DNA from: Bin87 sp965243255
Lineage (GTDB): Bacteria > Chloroflexota > Dehalococcoidia > Lucifugimonadales > UBA3495
Length of the DNA stretch: 64,000 nucleotides
Assembly: GCA_965243255.1 (NCBI GenBank)
Contig: CBDEUH010000004.1
Coordinates: 1,984,001-2,048,000 of the forward strand
Reading direction: 5' to 3'
A program made the position numbers and the translations under genes. Numbering within the stretch: position 1 is the stretch's first letter; each line of letters begins with the position of its first letter. Shown here piece after piece: positions 8,576 to 17,355 of this stretch. The notes under the pieces were generated by a model, which made no database searches, was not told where the DNA came from, and saw only the letters and a list, made by a program, of their open reading frames with translations.

Positions 8576-9469
8576 CTAGTATCCGTCGTCGCTGCCGGCC
8601 AGGCTGACCGACAGCACCCGCTCCCGTCCGGCCAGGTCCGGCTCAACGGTGATTTCGGCGTCGGGGAACTGCTCGGATGCCAGGGCTTTGGCGTCGTCCA
8701 TCTGCTCCGGGTCCATTTCCAGCAGGATGACGCCGTGGGGTTTCAGGCGGCTATCGCCGGTAACGGATGGCGCGGCGGCCTGGGCAATCAGGCGGCGAAT
8801 CAGGTCCAGTCCGTCCGGCCCACCGTCCAGGGCGGCTGACGGCTCCCACTGGACTTCCGGCTGCAGCGTGGGGATGCGCGTGGTGGGCAGATAGGGCAGG
8901 TTGGCGGCGATCACGTCCACCGGCTCGGGCAAGGGTTCCAGCAGGTCGCCCTTGAGCAGGGTAACCCGGTCGGCCACGTTGTGCATCCGCACGTTGTACG
9001 CGGCCACGTCCAGCGTGGGGTCGTAGGCGTCGATGGCGTAGATGCGCGCCGCCGGCAGATGGATGGCCAGGTTCACGGCGATGGCACCGGTGCCTGTGCC
9101 CACGTCGGCGATGACCAGCTCCCGGCTTTCCATGCCCATCAGGGCCATGAACAGGGCGTGCTCCACCAGCGTTTCGGTTTCGGGACGGGGAATCAGCACG
9201 TCGGGGTTGACCAGCAGGTTGACGCCGTAGAACTCCCGGTAGTTGAGGATGTAGGCCAGGGGCTCCCGCGTCAGCCGGCGCTCGACGATGGCGGCCAGCT
9301 GGGCCTCCTGCTGGGCGGCAACCTGCGATTCCTGCTCGGCGAAGATGGCCTGGCGAGGCATCCGCATCACGTCCATCACCATCACCTCGGCCTCCAGCCG
9401 GGCGTCGGGGATGCCGGCCGATTCCAGGGTGCGGTGGGTTGCCTGGATGACGCTGCGCAGGTTGGGCAT
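8576..9469 (-). CDS. prmC: Peptide chain release factor N5-glutamine methyltransferase
   Basis: PrmC/HemK methylates the glutamine of the GGQ motif of release factors, using S-adenosylmethionine. The 297-residue protein shows the helical N-terminal release-factor-binding domain, IPRPETE near residue 103, the SAM motif ADVGTGTGA at 121-129 and the substrate motif at 190-193. That motif reads NLPY instead of the common NPPY, and the asparagine and tyrosine are kept. It overlaps the end of prfA, its substrate gene, by one base, which is the usual prfA-prmC order and confirms the call. Confidence 0.93.
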   Translation of the reverse strand: MPNLRSVIQATHRTLESAGIPDARLEAEVMVMDVMRMPRQAIFAEQESQVAAQQEAQLAAIVERRLTREPLAYILNYREFYGVNLLVNPDVLIPRPETETLVEHALFMALMGMESRELVIADVGTGTGAIAVNLAIHLPAARIYAIDAYDPTLDVAAYNVRMHNVADRVTLLKGDLLEPLPEPVDVIAANLPYLPTTRIPTLQPEVQWEPSAALDGGPDGLDLIRRLIAQAAAPSVTGDSRLKPHGVILLEMDPEQMDDAKALASEQFPDAEITVEPDLAGRERVLSVSLAGSDDGY

Positions 9470-10548
9470 TACGCCGAGATGGCCGCCAGCTCCCGCTCCT
9501 GGTCGGCGGCGATGAGGCGGTCGATAATTTCGTTGAGGCCGCCGTCCATCAGGCGCTGCATCCCGTGGGTGGAAAGGCCGATGCGGTGGTCGGTGATGCG
9601 GTCCTGCGGGTAGTTGTAGGTGCGGATTTTCTCGCTGCGGTCGCCGCTGCCAATCTGCGCCTTGCGGTTGCTGGAAACCTCGGCCTGGTGGCGTTCCTGC
9701 TCGGCGGAGTAGAGGCGGCTGCGCAGGATGGTCATGGCCTTGGACTTGTTCTTGTACTGGGAGCGTTCGTCCTGGCAGACGACCATGATGCCGGTGGGTT
9801 CGTGGACGATGCGCACGGCGGTGGCGACCTTGTTCACGTTCTGCCCGCCGTGTCCGCCGGCGTGGAAGATGTCGATGCGCAGGTCGTCTTCCTTGATGTT
9901 GACCTCAACCTCGTCGGCCTGGGGCAGTACGGCGACGGTGGCGGTGGATGTGTGTATCCGGCCCTGGGCCTCGGTTTCCGGCACTCGCTGGACGCGATGC
10001 ACGCCGGCCTCGAACTTCAGCCGGCTGAAGGCGTTGCGGCCATCCACGGAGAAGGCGATGCGGCTGAACCCGCCGAGGTCGGAGGGGTTGGAGTCCAGGA
10101 TGTCCACGCTCCAGCCCTGTTCCTGGGAGTAGCGCTGGTACATCCGGTAGAGGTCGGATGCGAACAGCGAGGCTTCCTGCCCGCCGGCGGCGGCGTGGAT
10201 TTCGACGATCACGTCGCGCTCGTCGTTGGGGTCCTTGGGGAGCAGGGCGATGCGCAGTCGCTGGGCCAGGTCGGCCAGACGGCGGTCAACGTCGTCCAGT
10301 TCCAACTGGGCCATCTCGACCAGTTCGGCGTCGCCGCCCTCGCCCACCAGGGCGCGCAGGTCGGCCTGTTCCTCCGACAGTTTGCGCCGCCGCACGTCGA
10401 TGGCGACCAGGTCTTCCAGGCCGGAGCGTTCCCGGTTCAGTTCGCCCAGCCGAGCGTAGTCGGCGGCCACTTCCGGTTGCGCCATCTCCACTTCAATGGC
10501 CCGATAGCGTTCCACGATAGGTTGCAGCTTGTCGAAAATGTCAGCCAT
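9469..10548 (-). CDS. prfA: Peptide chain release factor 1
   Basis: RF1 recognises UAA and UAG and triggers peptide release. At 359 residues it has the family's normal length. The codon-recognition tripeptide sits in RVQRVPETEAQGRIHTS (PET 190-192, the PxT class that marks RF1 rather than RF2). The catalytic GGQ is at 234-236 in HAGGHGGQNVNK. A further GGQ occurs at 122-124 in AAAGGQEASLF, where other RF1s read GGDEA or similar. RF2, which reads UGA and competes with selenocysteine insertion, is not in this window. The gene is followed by prmC with a one-base overlap. Confidence 0.96.
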   Translation of the reverse strand: MADIFDKLQPIVERYRAIEVEMAQPEVAADYARLGELNRERSGLEDLVAIDVRRRKLSEEQADLRALVGEGGDAELVEMAQLELDDVDRRLADLAQRLRIALLPKDPNDERDVIVEIHAAAGGQEASLFASDLYRMYQRYSQEQGWSVDILDSNPSDLGGFSRIAFSVDGRNAFSRLKFEAGVHRVQRVPETEAQGRIHTSTATVAVLPQADEVEVNIKEDDLRIDIFHAGGHGGQNVNKVATAVRIVHEPTGIMVVCQDERSQYKNKSKAMTILRSRLYSAEQERHQAEVSSNRKAQIGSGDRSEKIRTYNYPQDRITDHRIGLSTHGMQRLMDGGLNEIIDRLIAADQERELAAISA

Positions 10549-10661
10549 TGCCTAGCCTGCGCGCGCCTGGATTCAACTTGCCTACACAGTATATCCCACC
10601 GCCGGGAAAGGGGGCAAGGGATTGAAGGTAACAGAGGTAACAATATGTTAGTCTGTCGTCT

Positions 10662-12440
10662 ATGCTTACATATTGCTGTCAGGCGTTCGCAAAGCGGGGC
10701 GGGATGGCGGCGGCGTTGGGCGGATTGCTGGCGCTGGGCTTGGTCGTCCTTGCCTGCACCGCGCCGGAGCCGTCGCCGGTTCCGACGGAGCCGCCGGCCG
10801 GACCAACCGTCGTGGTCGCAACGGCCACACCCTCGCCCACGCCGGACGCTACGCCCACTTCCAGGCCGGCGTCCACGGCCGCCGCGACGCCGACGGCTGC
10901 CGCGCCCACCGCCACGCCGGTTCCGCCGACCAATACGCCGGCTCCAACGTTCACGCCCAGGCCCAAACCCACCGCGACGGCGCGGCCCACGCCTACCCCT
11001 ACGCCCCGTCCCACGTTTACGCCTCGCCCCACCAGCACGCCGACGCCGCCCAGCCCCATCGCCGGCCTGGATAACGCCGCCTGGTTGGAACAGAATAGAC
11101 GAGCCATAGCCGATGAACTCAAAGGGCTGGCTTGGGTAGCCGATGGGGTTGACGACTATGAGCGCGACGCCGCGGAGCTGCTGATTGCGGCGGCGCGGTG
11201 GTATCCGGATACCTTCAGCGCGCTGGTGGAAAAGCCGTGGTCGCAGGACAGCATCACTCACCACGAGACCATCGCCATAGAATATCTCCGTTGGCTTTCG
11301 TGGTGGAGCACCGACCTGGCCGGCGCAATTCTGCAAAAGCCCAGGATGGCGGATGAAGTCAACCGGGACGAAGCGATGACAGTCCGGCACCTGTACTCGG
11401 TGGTATGGACGCAGGGAGACAATGTTCGACCGGATATTATCGCAAAGGCGTCTGAGATACTGGATATGCCTTTTCTGGATAGCCTCGAGGGCGCAGACGC
11501 GGCGGCGGTGCGCTCTTTGGCAAGACTGGAGGGCAACGACACCGCCGTTTTTCTGGAGATTATGAATCACCCCAGACTCAAGGACGGCATCACCGACGAC
11601 GAGGCCAAAATCGTGGCCCTTTTGGCCGGCACCTATTCGTACCGTCCCGAATCGGTGGACGTGCTGCTGCGGGGAACCGGCGTGCGTTTGGAAGAGCGGG
11701 TCATCAACCTGCCCCTAGCCGGCGAGACGCTGTTGGCCGTCATCCGCATCCGGGACCAGGTTACGCCCAATATGGACTACCTGGAGCACGGCGTGCGCAC
11801 CATCGAGGAGTTTATGGGCGAGCCCTTCCCCACCGGCTACGTCGCGCTGTACTTTGACGACGCCAACGTCCGCTCCGGCGGGGGCGCCGGCACCAATTTC
11901 GGCACGCACATCGCAATGTCGCTGGACTACGACGTGGAATACGGGCGGCTGTGGGACTATGCGCCCTCAACTATTGCCCACGAGGTGGCCCATTACTACT
12001 GGCGCGGCAACAGCCGGGACTGGCTGGATGAGGGGCCGGCGGTGTTCCTGGAGTCCATCAGCGAAAACGCGCGCATTGGCAAGCCGGTAGAGATCAGGTC
12101 CCGCCCCTGCGCTGCCGCCGATACCATCGCCGAGCTGGAAGGTTTGGCCGTTCTGCGGGAAACCTGGCGCGAGACGGTGGCGCAAAACTGGTTCCGCTGC
12201 AACTACTCGCTGGGGGAGCGGCTGTTCGTTGACCTCTATGAAGCCCTGGGCGAAGACGCCTTCCGTCCCGGCTTCCGCAGCCTGTGGCTGAAGTCCCAGG
12301 CCGAGGATTACAGCGATGATTGCCTCGGCACCGACCTGACCGTCTGCCACGTGGAAGCGGCCTTCAAGGCCGGCGCATCAGACGCCGTAGCCGCCCAGGT
12401 GGACGAGGTGCTGGACCGCTGGTACGGGCCCCGGGAATGA
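10662..12440 (+). CDS. Lipoprotein with Pro/Thr-rich stalk and gluzincin metallopeptidase domain
   Basis: The N-terminus carries a lipoprotein signal, with a hydrophobic run ending in LVVLAC (Cys32). A long Pro/Thr/Ala-rich stalk follows (about 33-145) with repeated PTPTP-type units, as in surface-tethered proteins. The C-terminal region contains HEVAHYYW (HExxH, His440 and His444) and the downstream WLDEGPAVFLE, where a glutamate can be the third zinc ligand, a gluzincin arrangement. It is therefore probably an extracellular membrane-anchored zinc peptidase. ATG 10704 is an alternative start that keeps the signal. It is divergent from prfA and convergent with ubiE. Confidence 0.78.
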   Translation: MLTYCCQAFAKRGGMAAALGGLLALGLVVLACTAPEPSPVPTEPPAGPTVVVATATPSPTPDATPTSRPASTAAATPTAAAPTATPVPPTNTPAPTFTPRPKPTATARPTPTPTPRPTFTPRPTSTPTPPSPIAGLDNAAWLEQNRRAIADELKGLAWVADGVDDYERDAAELLIAAARWYPDTFSALVEKPWSQDSITHHETIAIEYLRWLSWWSTDLAGAILQKPRMADEVNRDEAMTVRHLYSVVWTQGDNVRPDIIAKASEILDMPFLDSLEGADAAAVRSLARLEGNDTAVFLEIMNHPRLKDGITDDEAKIVALLAGTYSYRPESVDVLLRGTGVRLEERVINLPLAGETLLAVIRIRDQVTPNMDYLEHGVRTIEEFMGEPFPTGYVALYFDDANVRSGGGAGTNFGTHIAMSLDYDVEYGRLWDYAPSTIAHEVAHYYWRGNSRDWLDEGPAVFLESISENARIGKPVEIRSRPCAAADTIAELEGLAVLRETWRETVAQNWFRCNYSLGERLFVDLYEALGEDAFRPGFRSLWLKSQAEDYSDDCLGTDLTVCHVEAAFKAGASDAVAAQVDEVLDRWYGPRE

Positions 12441-12446
12441 CGGACG

Positions 12447-13196
12447 TTACGGTTTCTCTCCGTAGTGCAGGGCGACGCCGCCCAGGCCCAGGCGGCGGTA
12501 GCCGACGTTGACCAGGCCGGCCTGGCGGTACACCTCGGCCAGGCCCTCGGCGGTGAGGAAGTAGTCCACGCTGCTGGGCAGGTAGGTGTAGGCAGTACGA
12601 TCTCCGGCCACCAGCTGGCCCAGCAGCGGCACCACCTGGTGGAAGTACACCCGACCCAACACGGCGCGGACGCCCGGAGGCATGGGCGTCAGTTCCAGCG
12701 TAGTTACCCGTCCCCCTGGCGACACCACCCGCGCCATCTCGGCGATGGCGGCCGGCACGTCGGCCATGTTGCGCAGGCTGAATCCGGCGGTGGCGCAGAC
12801 GAAAGTGTCGTCCGCGAAGGGCAGGCGGAGCGCGTCGCCGATTACAAATGACGTGGCTGGGCTGGATTCCGGCTTCCGTCGGAATGACGATTGAGTGCGC
12901 AGGGATGATGGTATCTTGCCCCGGGCGATGGCCAGCATCTCCGCCAGCAGGTCAACGCCGACCACCCGGTCGATGCCGGGGCAGCGGGCCAACGCAAAGG
13001 CCAGGTCGCCGGTGCCGGTGGCAACGTCCAGCGCCGCGCCGTTCAGGCCGGCCGACGTGAACCGCGCCGTTTCGCGCTTCCAGCGATGATGCAGCCCGCC
13101 GGTCATCAGCGAGTTCATCAGGTCGTAGCGGGGCGAGATGCGGGCGAACATCTCGGCCACGTAGCGACGCTTGTCGTCGCCGCGCAGGTGCGCCAT
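12447..13196 (-). CDS. ubiE: Demethylmenaquinone methyltransferase (UbiE/MenG) with repeat-derived insertion
   Basis: This SAM methyltransferase makes the last C-methylation of menaquinone. Motifs include ISPRYDLMNSLMTGGLHHRWK near residues 20-40 and the SAM site DVATGTGDL at 57-65. The 249-residue chain is about 20 residues longer than usual. Residues ~96-115 interrupt the domain between ARGK and SFVIGDA, and contain SSFRRKPES, encoded by the palindromic repeat at 12864-12888. The reading frame is kept, so the gene is probably still functional. It belongs with ubiX, ubiA and ubiD downstream of it in coordinates, all on the minus strand. Confidence 0.9.
   Translation of the reverse strand: MAHLRGDDKRRYVAEMFARISPRYDLMNSLMTGGLHHRWKRETARFTSAGLNGAALDVATGTGDLAFALARCPGIDRVVGVDLLAEMLAIARGKIPSSLRTQSSFRRKPESSPATSFVIGDALRLPFADDTFVCATAGFSLRNMADVPAAIAEMARVVSPGGRVTTLELTPMPPGVRAVLGRVYFHQVVPLLGQLVAGDRTAYTYLPSSVDYFLTAEGLAEVYRQAGLVNVGYRRLGLGGVALHYGEKP
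12864..12888. repeat. REP-like palindromic repeat inside ubiE
   Basis: This 25-base palindromic element has the form GTCATTCC...GGAATCC (seen here reversed). Two other copies of the same design lie outside genes at 61910-61934 and 63127-63151. In this copy the element lies in frame inside ubiE and is translated. Confidence 0.8.
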
Positions 13197-13200
13197 GGGG

Positions 13201-13725
13201 CTATGCTCCGGCGCGCCGATAGTGCAGCATCACCACGCCGTCATCGAAGGCCCGCGTAGCGACGAGTTCCAGCGCGGTATGCGGGGCATCGCCGCCGAAC
13301 AGCGGGACGCCGCGCCCCAGGATGGTCGGCATCACGTGGAGCATATACTCGTCAATCAGCCCGTCCCGGCGGAACTGCTCGGCCAGGTTCGCGCCGCCCA
13401 GCAGCCAGACCATACCGTCGTATTGCGACGCAACGTCCCTGACGAAACCCGTGGGGTCGCTCTGCACAAACCGGACGTCGTGGGGGTTGTCCTCCGGCGG
13501 ATTGGAGGTGAAGACGTAGATGGGCTTGCCCGTGAAGAGCCACTGGTCGAAGCCGATCGCCTGGTCGTAGGTGCGCCGTCCCATCACCAGCGCGACCACG
13601 CCGGCGTAGAACTCCGCGTAGCCGTAGTCGTCGGCGCCGCCCTCCGGAAGCCAGTCCACGCCGCCGTCAACGTCGGCAATGTAGCCGTCCAGGCTGGCAG
13701 CGACCTGGTAGATGATGGTGGGCAT
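13201..13725 (-). CDS. Dihydrofolate reductase / RibD C-terminal family protein
   Basis: This 174-residue protein has the typical start IIYQVAASLDGYIAD and the later GRRTYDQAIGF and LLGGANLAEQF motifs of the RibD C-terminal/DHFR-like NADPH-dependent reductase fold. Proteins of this stand-alone type are not the folate enzyme proper, and their substrates are mostly unknown. ATG at 13725 is preferred because it fits the conserved domain start. An upstream ATG at 13764 would overlap the end of ubiX. The gene sits between ubiE and ubiX, which may be coincidental. Confidence 0.85.
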   Translation of the reverse strand: MPTIIYQVAASLDGYIADVDGGVDWLPEGGADDYGYAEFYAGVVALVMGRRTYDQAIGFDQWLFTGKPIYVFTSNPPEDNPHDVRFVQSDPTGFVRDVASQYDGMVWLLGGANLAEQFRRDGLIDEYMLHVMPTILGRGVPLFGGDAPHTALELVATRAFDDGVVMLHYRRAGA

Positions 13726-13747
13726 GGCCGGCGCGGAACCCGTCCCC

Positions 13748-14350
13748 TCACCGTTCCCGGTCATGGTACTGCATATCGTCCGGCAGGCGGTCGGCGATGC
13801 CCAGGGACACCAGGGCGCGCTGCGCCACGAACCGGACCACGCCGTCGATGTCCAGGGGCTTCAGGTAAAAGGGGGGCTCCGGCGGCAGGATGGTTGCGCC
13901 CAGGCGGGCCAGGGTCAGCATATTTTCCAGGTGGACGGCGTGCAGGGGCGTTTCCCGGGGGATGAGCGTCAACGGTCGGCGTTCTTTCAGCGTTACGTCG
14001 GCGGCCCGCAGCAGCAGGTTGGGGGTCAGCCCGTGGGCCAGCGACGCCACCGAGTTCATGCTGGCCGGCGCAATGACCATCCCCGCCGTGGGGAAGGTGC
14101 CGCTGGCGATGGGCGCGAACAGGTCGCTGATGGCGTACTGCCGGAAGTATGGCGATTCCACCCAGCGGGCCGCGGCGTCGTTGTACGATTCGTCCAGCTC
14201 CTCCTGCCACACCATACGGGCGGCGTTGGAGGCCACCGCGACGACGGGCCGCTCCAGCTCCAGCAGCGCGTCAATCAGCTCCCGGGCGATGGCGGCCCCG
14301 CTGGCGCCGGAGATGCCGACGATTACGGGCGGGTGGGACAAATTCACCAC
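13748..14350 (-). CDS. ubiX: Flavin prenyltransferase UbiX
   Basis: UbiX joins a dimethylallyl group to FMN to make prenylated FMN, the cofactor of UbiD decarboxylases. The 200-residue protein has the FMN-binding VGISGASGA at 10-18, the PASMNSVASLAHG segment and RRPLTLIPRETPLH near residues 133-146, all hallmarks of the family. It overlaps the ubiA-type gene by 7 bases, and ubiD lies two genes upstream in the transcript. The substrate enzyme and its cofactor maker are therefore coexpressed. Confidence 0.95.
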   Translation of the reverse strand: MVNLSHPPVIVGISGASGAAIARELIDALLELERPVVAVASNAARMVWQEELDESYNDAAARWVESPYFRQYAISDLFAPIASGTFPTAGMVIAPASMNSVASLAHGLTPNLLLRAADVTLKERRPLTLIPRETPLHAVHLENMLTLARLGATILPPEPPFYLKPLDIDGVVRFVAQRALVSLGIADRLPDDMQYHDRER

Positions 14351-15270
14351 GGCAGGAATCCCTCAAAAGGCAGCGCCACCGCCAGGATCGTGAATCCCAG
14401 CAACTGCGTCGATATGTACTTGTTGAAGGCAAAGGCCTTGCCCACCATGGCCGGCTCCCCCGACCTGACCAGGGAGTTCTCATACACCAGGAGGATGACG
14501 GCGATGGCCCAGCCGATGAAGTAGAACACGTTCAGCTCCATCCAGATGCCCACGGCCAGCAACGCCGCCGCCGCCAGGGTGTGCAGGACCCGGGTGGTGC
14601 GGATCGCGCTGCGGACGCCGAAGCGGGAGGCGATGGACTTGATGCCGTTGGCCCGGTCGAAGTCGTAGTCCAGGGTGCCGTAGATGGTCTCAAAGCCGCC
14701 GGCCCACATCATCACGGCGAAGGTAATCAGCACCGGCTGCCAGTCCCACTCTCCGGTAACGCCAATCCAGGCGCCGGTGGGGGCGATGGACAGGGCGAAC
14801 CCCAGCATCAGGCTGCACAGCCAGGTGTAATACTTGGCGAAGGAGTACAGCACCACGTAGGCCGCCGCCACCGGCGACAGCATCAGCGCCAGCGGGTTCA
14901 GCTGCCAGGCGGCGATGAAGAAAATCGCCGCGCCGCCCAGGGCCATGCCGCCCACTTCCAGCGGTTTCAGGATGCCGGCGGGTATGTGGCGGCCGGCCGT
15001 GCGCGGGTTGCGGGCGTCCTCCCGGGCGTTGATGATGCGGTTGGCCGACATCCCCAGGGTGCGCACGCCCAGGAAGGCCAGCGTAATCCAGACGAAAGCC
15101 TGCCAGCCCGGCCAGCCGCCGCCCAGGAAATGATGAGACGCCAACACCATCCCGATGTAGCCGAAGGGCATCGCAAACAGCGACTCCGACACGTTGATGG
15201 CGTTGAGATAGTGCGGCGCCCGGCCGGCAATCATCCGGAGCGAGCCGGGGCGCGTGCGAACGTTCTCCAT
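14344..15270 (-). CDS. ubiA: UbiA-family prenyltransferase (MqnP-like, menaquinone synthesis)
   Basis: This integral membrane prenyltransferase has about eight hydrophobic helices in 308 residues. The first Asp-rich motif region reads NRIINAREDARNPRTAGRH and the second DYDFDRANG, matching the polyprenyltransferases that attach the isoprenoid tail in the futalosine menaquinone route (MqnP type). No futalosine genes mqnA-D are in the window, so route assignment is inference. It is flanked by ubiX (overlap) and ubiD, on the same strand. Confidence 0.9.
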   Translation of the reverse strand: MENVRTRPGSLRMIAGRAPHYLNAINVSESLFAMPFGYIGMVLASHHFLGGGWPGWQAFVWITLAFLGVRTLGMSANRIINAREDARNPRTAGRHIPAGILKPLEVGGMALGGAAIFFIAAWQLNPLALMLSPVAAAYVVLYSFAKYYTWLCSLMLGFALSIAPTGAWIGVTGEWDWQPVLITFAVMMWAGGFETIYGTLDYDFDRANGIKSIASRFGVRSAIRTTRVLHTLAAAALLAVGIWMELNVFYFIGWAIAVILLVYENSLVRSGEPAMVGKAFAFNKYISTQLLGFTILAVALPFEGFLPW

Positions 15271-15315
15271 ACCTAGCTATGGTAGCACACCGACGCTGGC
15301 CGCCGGTCTTGCGAC

Positions 15316-16791
15316 CTAGCGCAGGTTGGCCGGCGGGATGATGTCGCCCAGGCCCAGCTCTTCCCACCGCTGGGACACCCGCTGCCGGATCTCGTCGCTC
15401 ATCTCGATGTCCGGCGGCCATTGGCGATGGTAGCCTTCCTGAGGCCCCTTGCGGGTGGCGTCGATGCCCACCTTGCTGCCGAACCGGGGCGTCGGCGACG
15501 CTACGTCCAGGTCGTCAATTGGGCCGTCCACGACGACCAGGTCGGTGCCGGGGTTGACGTTGTTCGCGACCCGCCAGGCCACTTCCGACGGGTTCTGCAC
15601 GTCCACGAAGTCGTCCACCACCACGATGACCTTGGTCAGGCTGAGCAGGCCCAGCCCCCACAGGCCGTACATCACCTTGCGGGCGTGGCCGGGATACTCC
15701 TTCTTCATGGAGACCAGCACCAGGTTGTGGAAGATGCCCTCGGCCGGCATGTTCACGTCCACCACCTCCGGCAGGATCAGCCGGATCAGCGGCATAAACA
15801 CCCGCTCGGTAACCTTGCCCATCCAGTAGTCTTCCGTGGGCGGACGGCCCACGAAGGTCGTCGGATAGATGGGGTTGCGGCGGCGGGTGATGGTGGTTAC
15901 GTGGAACACCGGATACGGTTCGGCCAGGGAGTAATAGCCGGTGTGGTCGCCAAAGGGGCCCTCGATGCGTTCCTCGCCGGGGGTAACGTAGCCCTCCAGC
16001 ACGATTTCGGCGTGGGCCGGCACCATCACATCAACGGACACCGCCGGCGTCAGCTCCACACCGGCGTCGCGGATGAAGCCGGCCAGGGTCATTTCGTCCA
16101 CCTCGGGGGGCAGCGGCGCGGAGCCGGTCCAGATGGACGCGGGGTCGCCGCCCAGGGCCACGGCCACCTCCAGATTATCGCTGCTGGCCCGGTAGTGTCG
16201 CGCGCCTACCTTGTGGGTCTGCCAGTGCATGCCGGTGGTGTTGCGGTCGAACACCTGCATCCGGTAGATGCCGTAGTTCTGGGTGCCCGTCTCCGGGTCC
16301 TTGGTGATGACCAGCGGCAGGGTGATGTAGGGTCCGGCGTCCTCCGGCCAGCACTTGATGACGGGCAGGCTATAGAGATCAACGTCCTCGCCGGTAATCA
16401 CCAGCTCCTGGCAGGGGGCGTTGCGCACGGTGCGGGGCTGATAGGCGCCGACGTGGGCCAGCCGACCCAGGGCCCGCAGCTTGTTCATCATCCCCTGGGG
16501 CGGGCCGCCCAGGGCCAGGTCGATCATGGATTCCAGGCGGGCGGCCAGGTCGTCGGCGTCGTCAACCTCCAGTGCCCAGTTCATGCGACGCTGGGCGCAG
16601 AACAGGTTGACGGCCACGGGCATATCGTGGCCGACCACGTTCTCGAAGAGCAGGGCCGGCCCGTCGGCCCGCAGCGTCCGATAGGCAATCTCGGTCAGCT
16701 CCAGCTCCGGATTGACCGGGGCGGAGACGCGCCGCAGGTCGCCCTTGCTTTCCAGAAAGGCGAGGAACTCCCGCAAGTCCTGATAAGGCAT
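15316..16791 (-). CDS. ubiD: UbiD-family prenyl-FMN decarboxylase (menaquinone synthesis)
   Basis: This 491-residue UbiD-type decarboxylase uses prenylated FMN to remove the ring carboxylate of a quinone precursor. Recognisable segments are the N-terminal PYQDLREFLAFLESKGDLRR, GPFGDHTGYYSLAEPYPVFH in the middle and the C-terminal WRVANNVNPGTD. It is the first gene of the minus-strand block ubiD-ubiA-ubiX-(DHFR-like)-ubiE, giving decarboxylase, prenyltransferase, cofactor maker and methyltransferase of menaquinone. Its upstream side holds a GC-rich palindrome at 16801-16823. Confidence 0.93.
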   Translation of the reverse strand: MPYQDLREFLAFLESKGDLRRVSAPVNPELELTEIAYRTLRADGPALLFENVVGHDMPVAVNLFCAQRRMNWALEVDDADDLAARLESMIDLALGGPPQGMMNKLRALGRLAHVGAYQPRTVRNAPCQELVITGEDVDLYSLPVIKCWPEDAGPYITLPLVITKDPETGTQNYGIYRMQVFDRNTTGMHWQTHKVGARHYRASSDNLEVAVALGGDPASIWTGSAPLPPEVDEMTLAGFIRDAGVELTPAVSVDVMVPAHAEIVLEGYVTPGEERIEGPFGDHTGYYSLAEPYPVFHVTTITRRRNPIYPTTFVGRPPTEDYWMGKVTERVFMPLIRLILPEVVDVNMPAEGIFHNLVLVSMKKEYPGHARKVMYGLWGLGLLSLTKVIVVVDDFVDVQNPSEVAWRVANNVNPGTDLVVVDGPIDDLDVASPTPRFGSKVGIDATRKGPQEGYHRQWPPDIEMSDEIRQRVSQRWEELGLGDIIPPANLR

Positions 16792-16800
16792 ATTTAAACT

Positions 16801-16823
16801 CCCTCTCCCGCCAGGGGAGAGGG
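16801..16823. repeat. Palindromic CCCTCTCCC / GGGAGAGGG repeat
   Basis: A hairpin pairs CCCTCTCCC with GGGGAGAGGG around a 4-5 base loop, followed by a GGGTTGAGGGG tail. A looser relative lies at 43913-43934. This is the pattern of widespread REP-type intergenic repeats. It could also work as a hairpin in the 5' region of ubiD. Confidence 0.55.
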
Positions 16824-16883
16824 TTGGGTTGAGGGGAGTGTACGAGCCAGCTGAATCAGGTCAGCCGGACCGGTGCGGTGGGG

Positions 16884-17189
16884 TTAGGAGTTGCGCATCC
16901 GCGAGAAGCAGTCGCTGCAATAGACGGGCCGGTCGCCGCGGGGGCGGAAGGGCACGGTAGCGTCGATGCCGCACTGGCTGCAGGTGATGGGGAAAGATTC
17001 GCGCTGGCCGCCGCCGAAGCCGCCACCACCGCCGCCGTTGGACTGTCCGCGCCGGGCGTTCCGGCAGGACTGGCATCGCTTGGGGTAGTTGGTGAAGCCG
17101 CGGGAGGCATAGAACTCCTGCTCTCCCACGGTAAAAGGAAACTCGACGCCGCAATCGCCGCATACGAGCACCATGTCTGATAGTGCCAC
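16884..17189 (-). CDS. Zinc-ribbon protein (two CxxC pairs at each end)
   Basis: This is a short protein of about 101 residues. The N-terminal half has CGDC, FTVGEQEFYASRGF and CQSCR, typical of the 'probable zinc-ribbon' family. A glycine-rich linker follows, then a C-terminal half with CSQCG, ATVPFRPRGDRPVYC and SDCF, a second zinc ribbon. Start choice: GGAGGG at 17195-17200 (minus) sits 5 bases before a GTG at 17189. The in-frame ATG at 17174 is further away but possible. It probably binds nucleic acid or acts in RNA/ribosome biology, but the exact role is unknown. Confidence 0.8.
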   Translation of the reverse strand: MALSDMVLVCGDCGVEFPFTVGEQEFYASRGFTNYPKRCQSCRNARRGQSNGGGGGGFGGGQRESFPITCSQCGIDATVPFRPRGDRPVYCSDCFSRMRNS

Positions 17190-17355
17190 AATGTCCCTCC
17201 GTTTGGGTCTGTAATCACGATGCACGCTCTAGGGTCTGATTCGTCGGGCAGTGATTTCAATACCCAAGGAAGGCGGACCGGCGCAACCTACGTTCAGACT
17301 ACTATACTGGCAACCGCCGATTCAAGCAACGACTTTCGCTGCGCTATCGGGGCAG

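Noticed and set aside
9565..11109. Long plus-strand open frame antisense to prfA
   Set aside because: The minus strand carries the recognisable RF1 and PrmC genes. The opposite frame is a high-GC shadow without homology.
15421..16797. Long plus-strand open frame across ubiD
   Set aside because: It is the shadow of ubiD; its composition is His/Gly/Val-rich and no domain is recognised.
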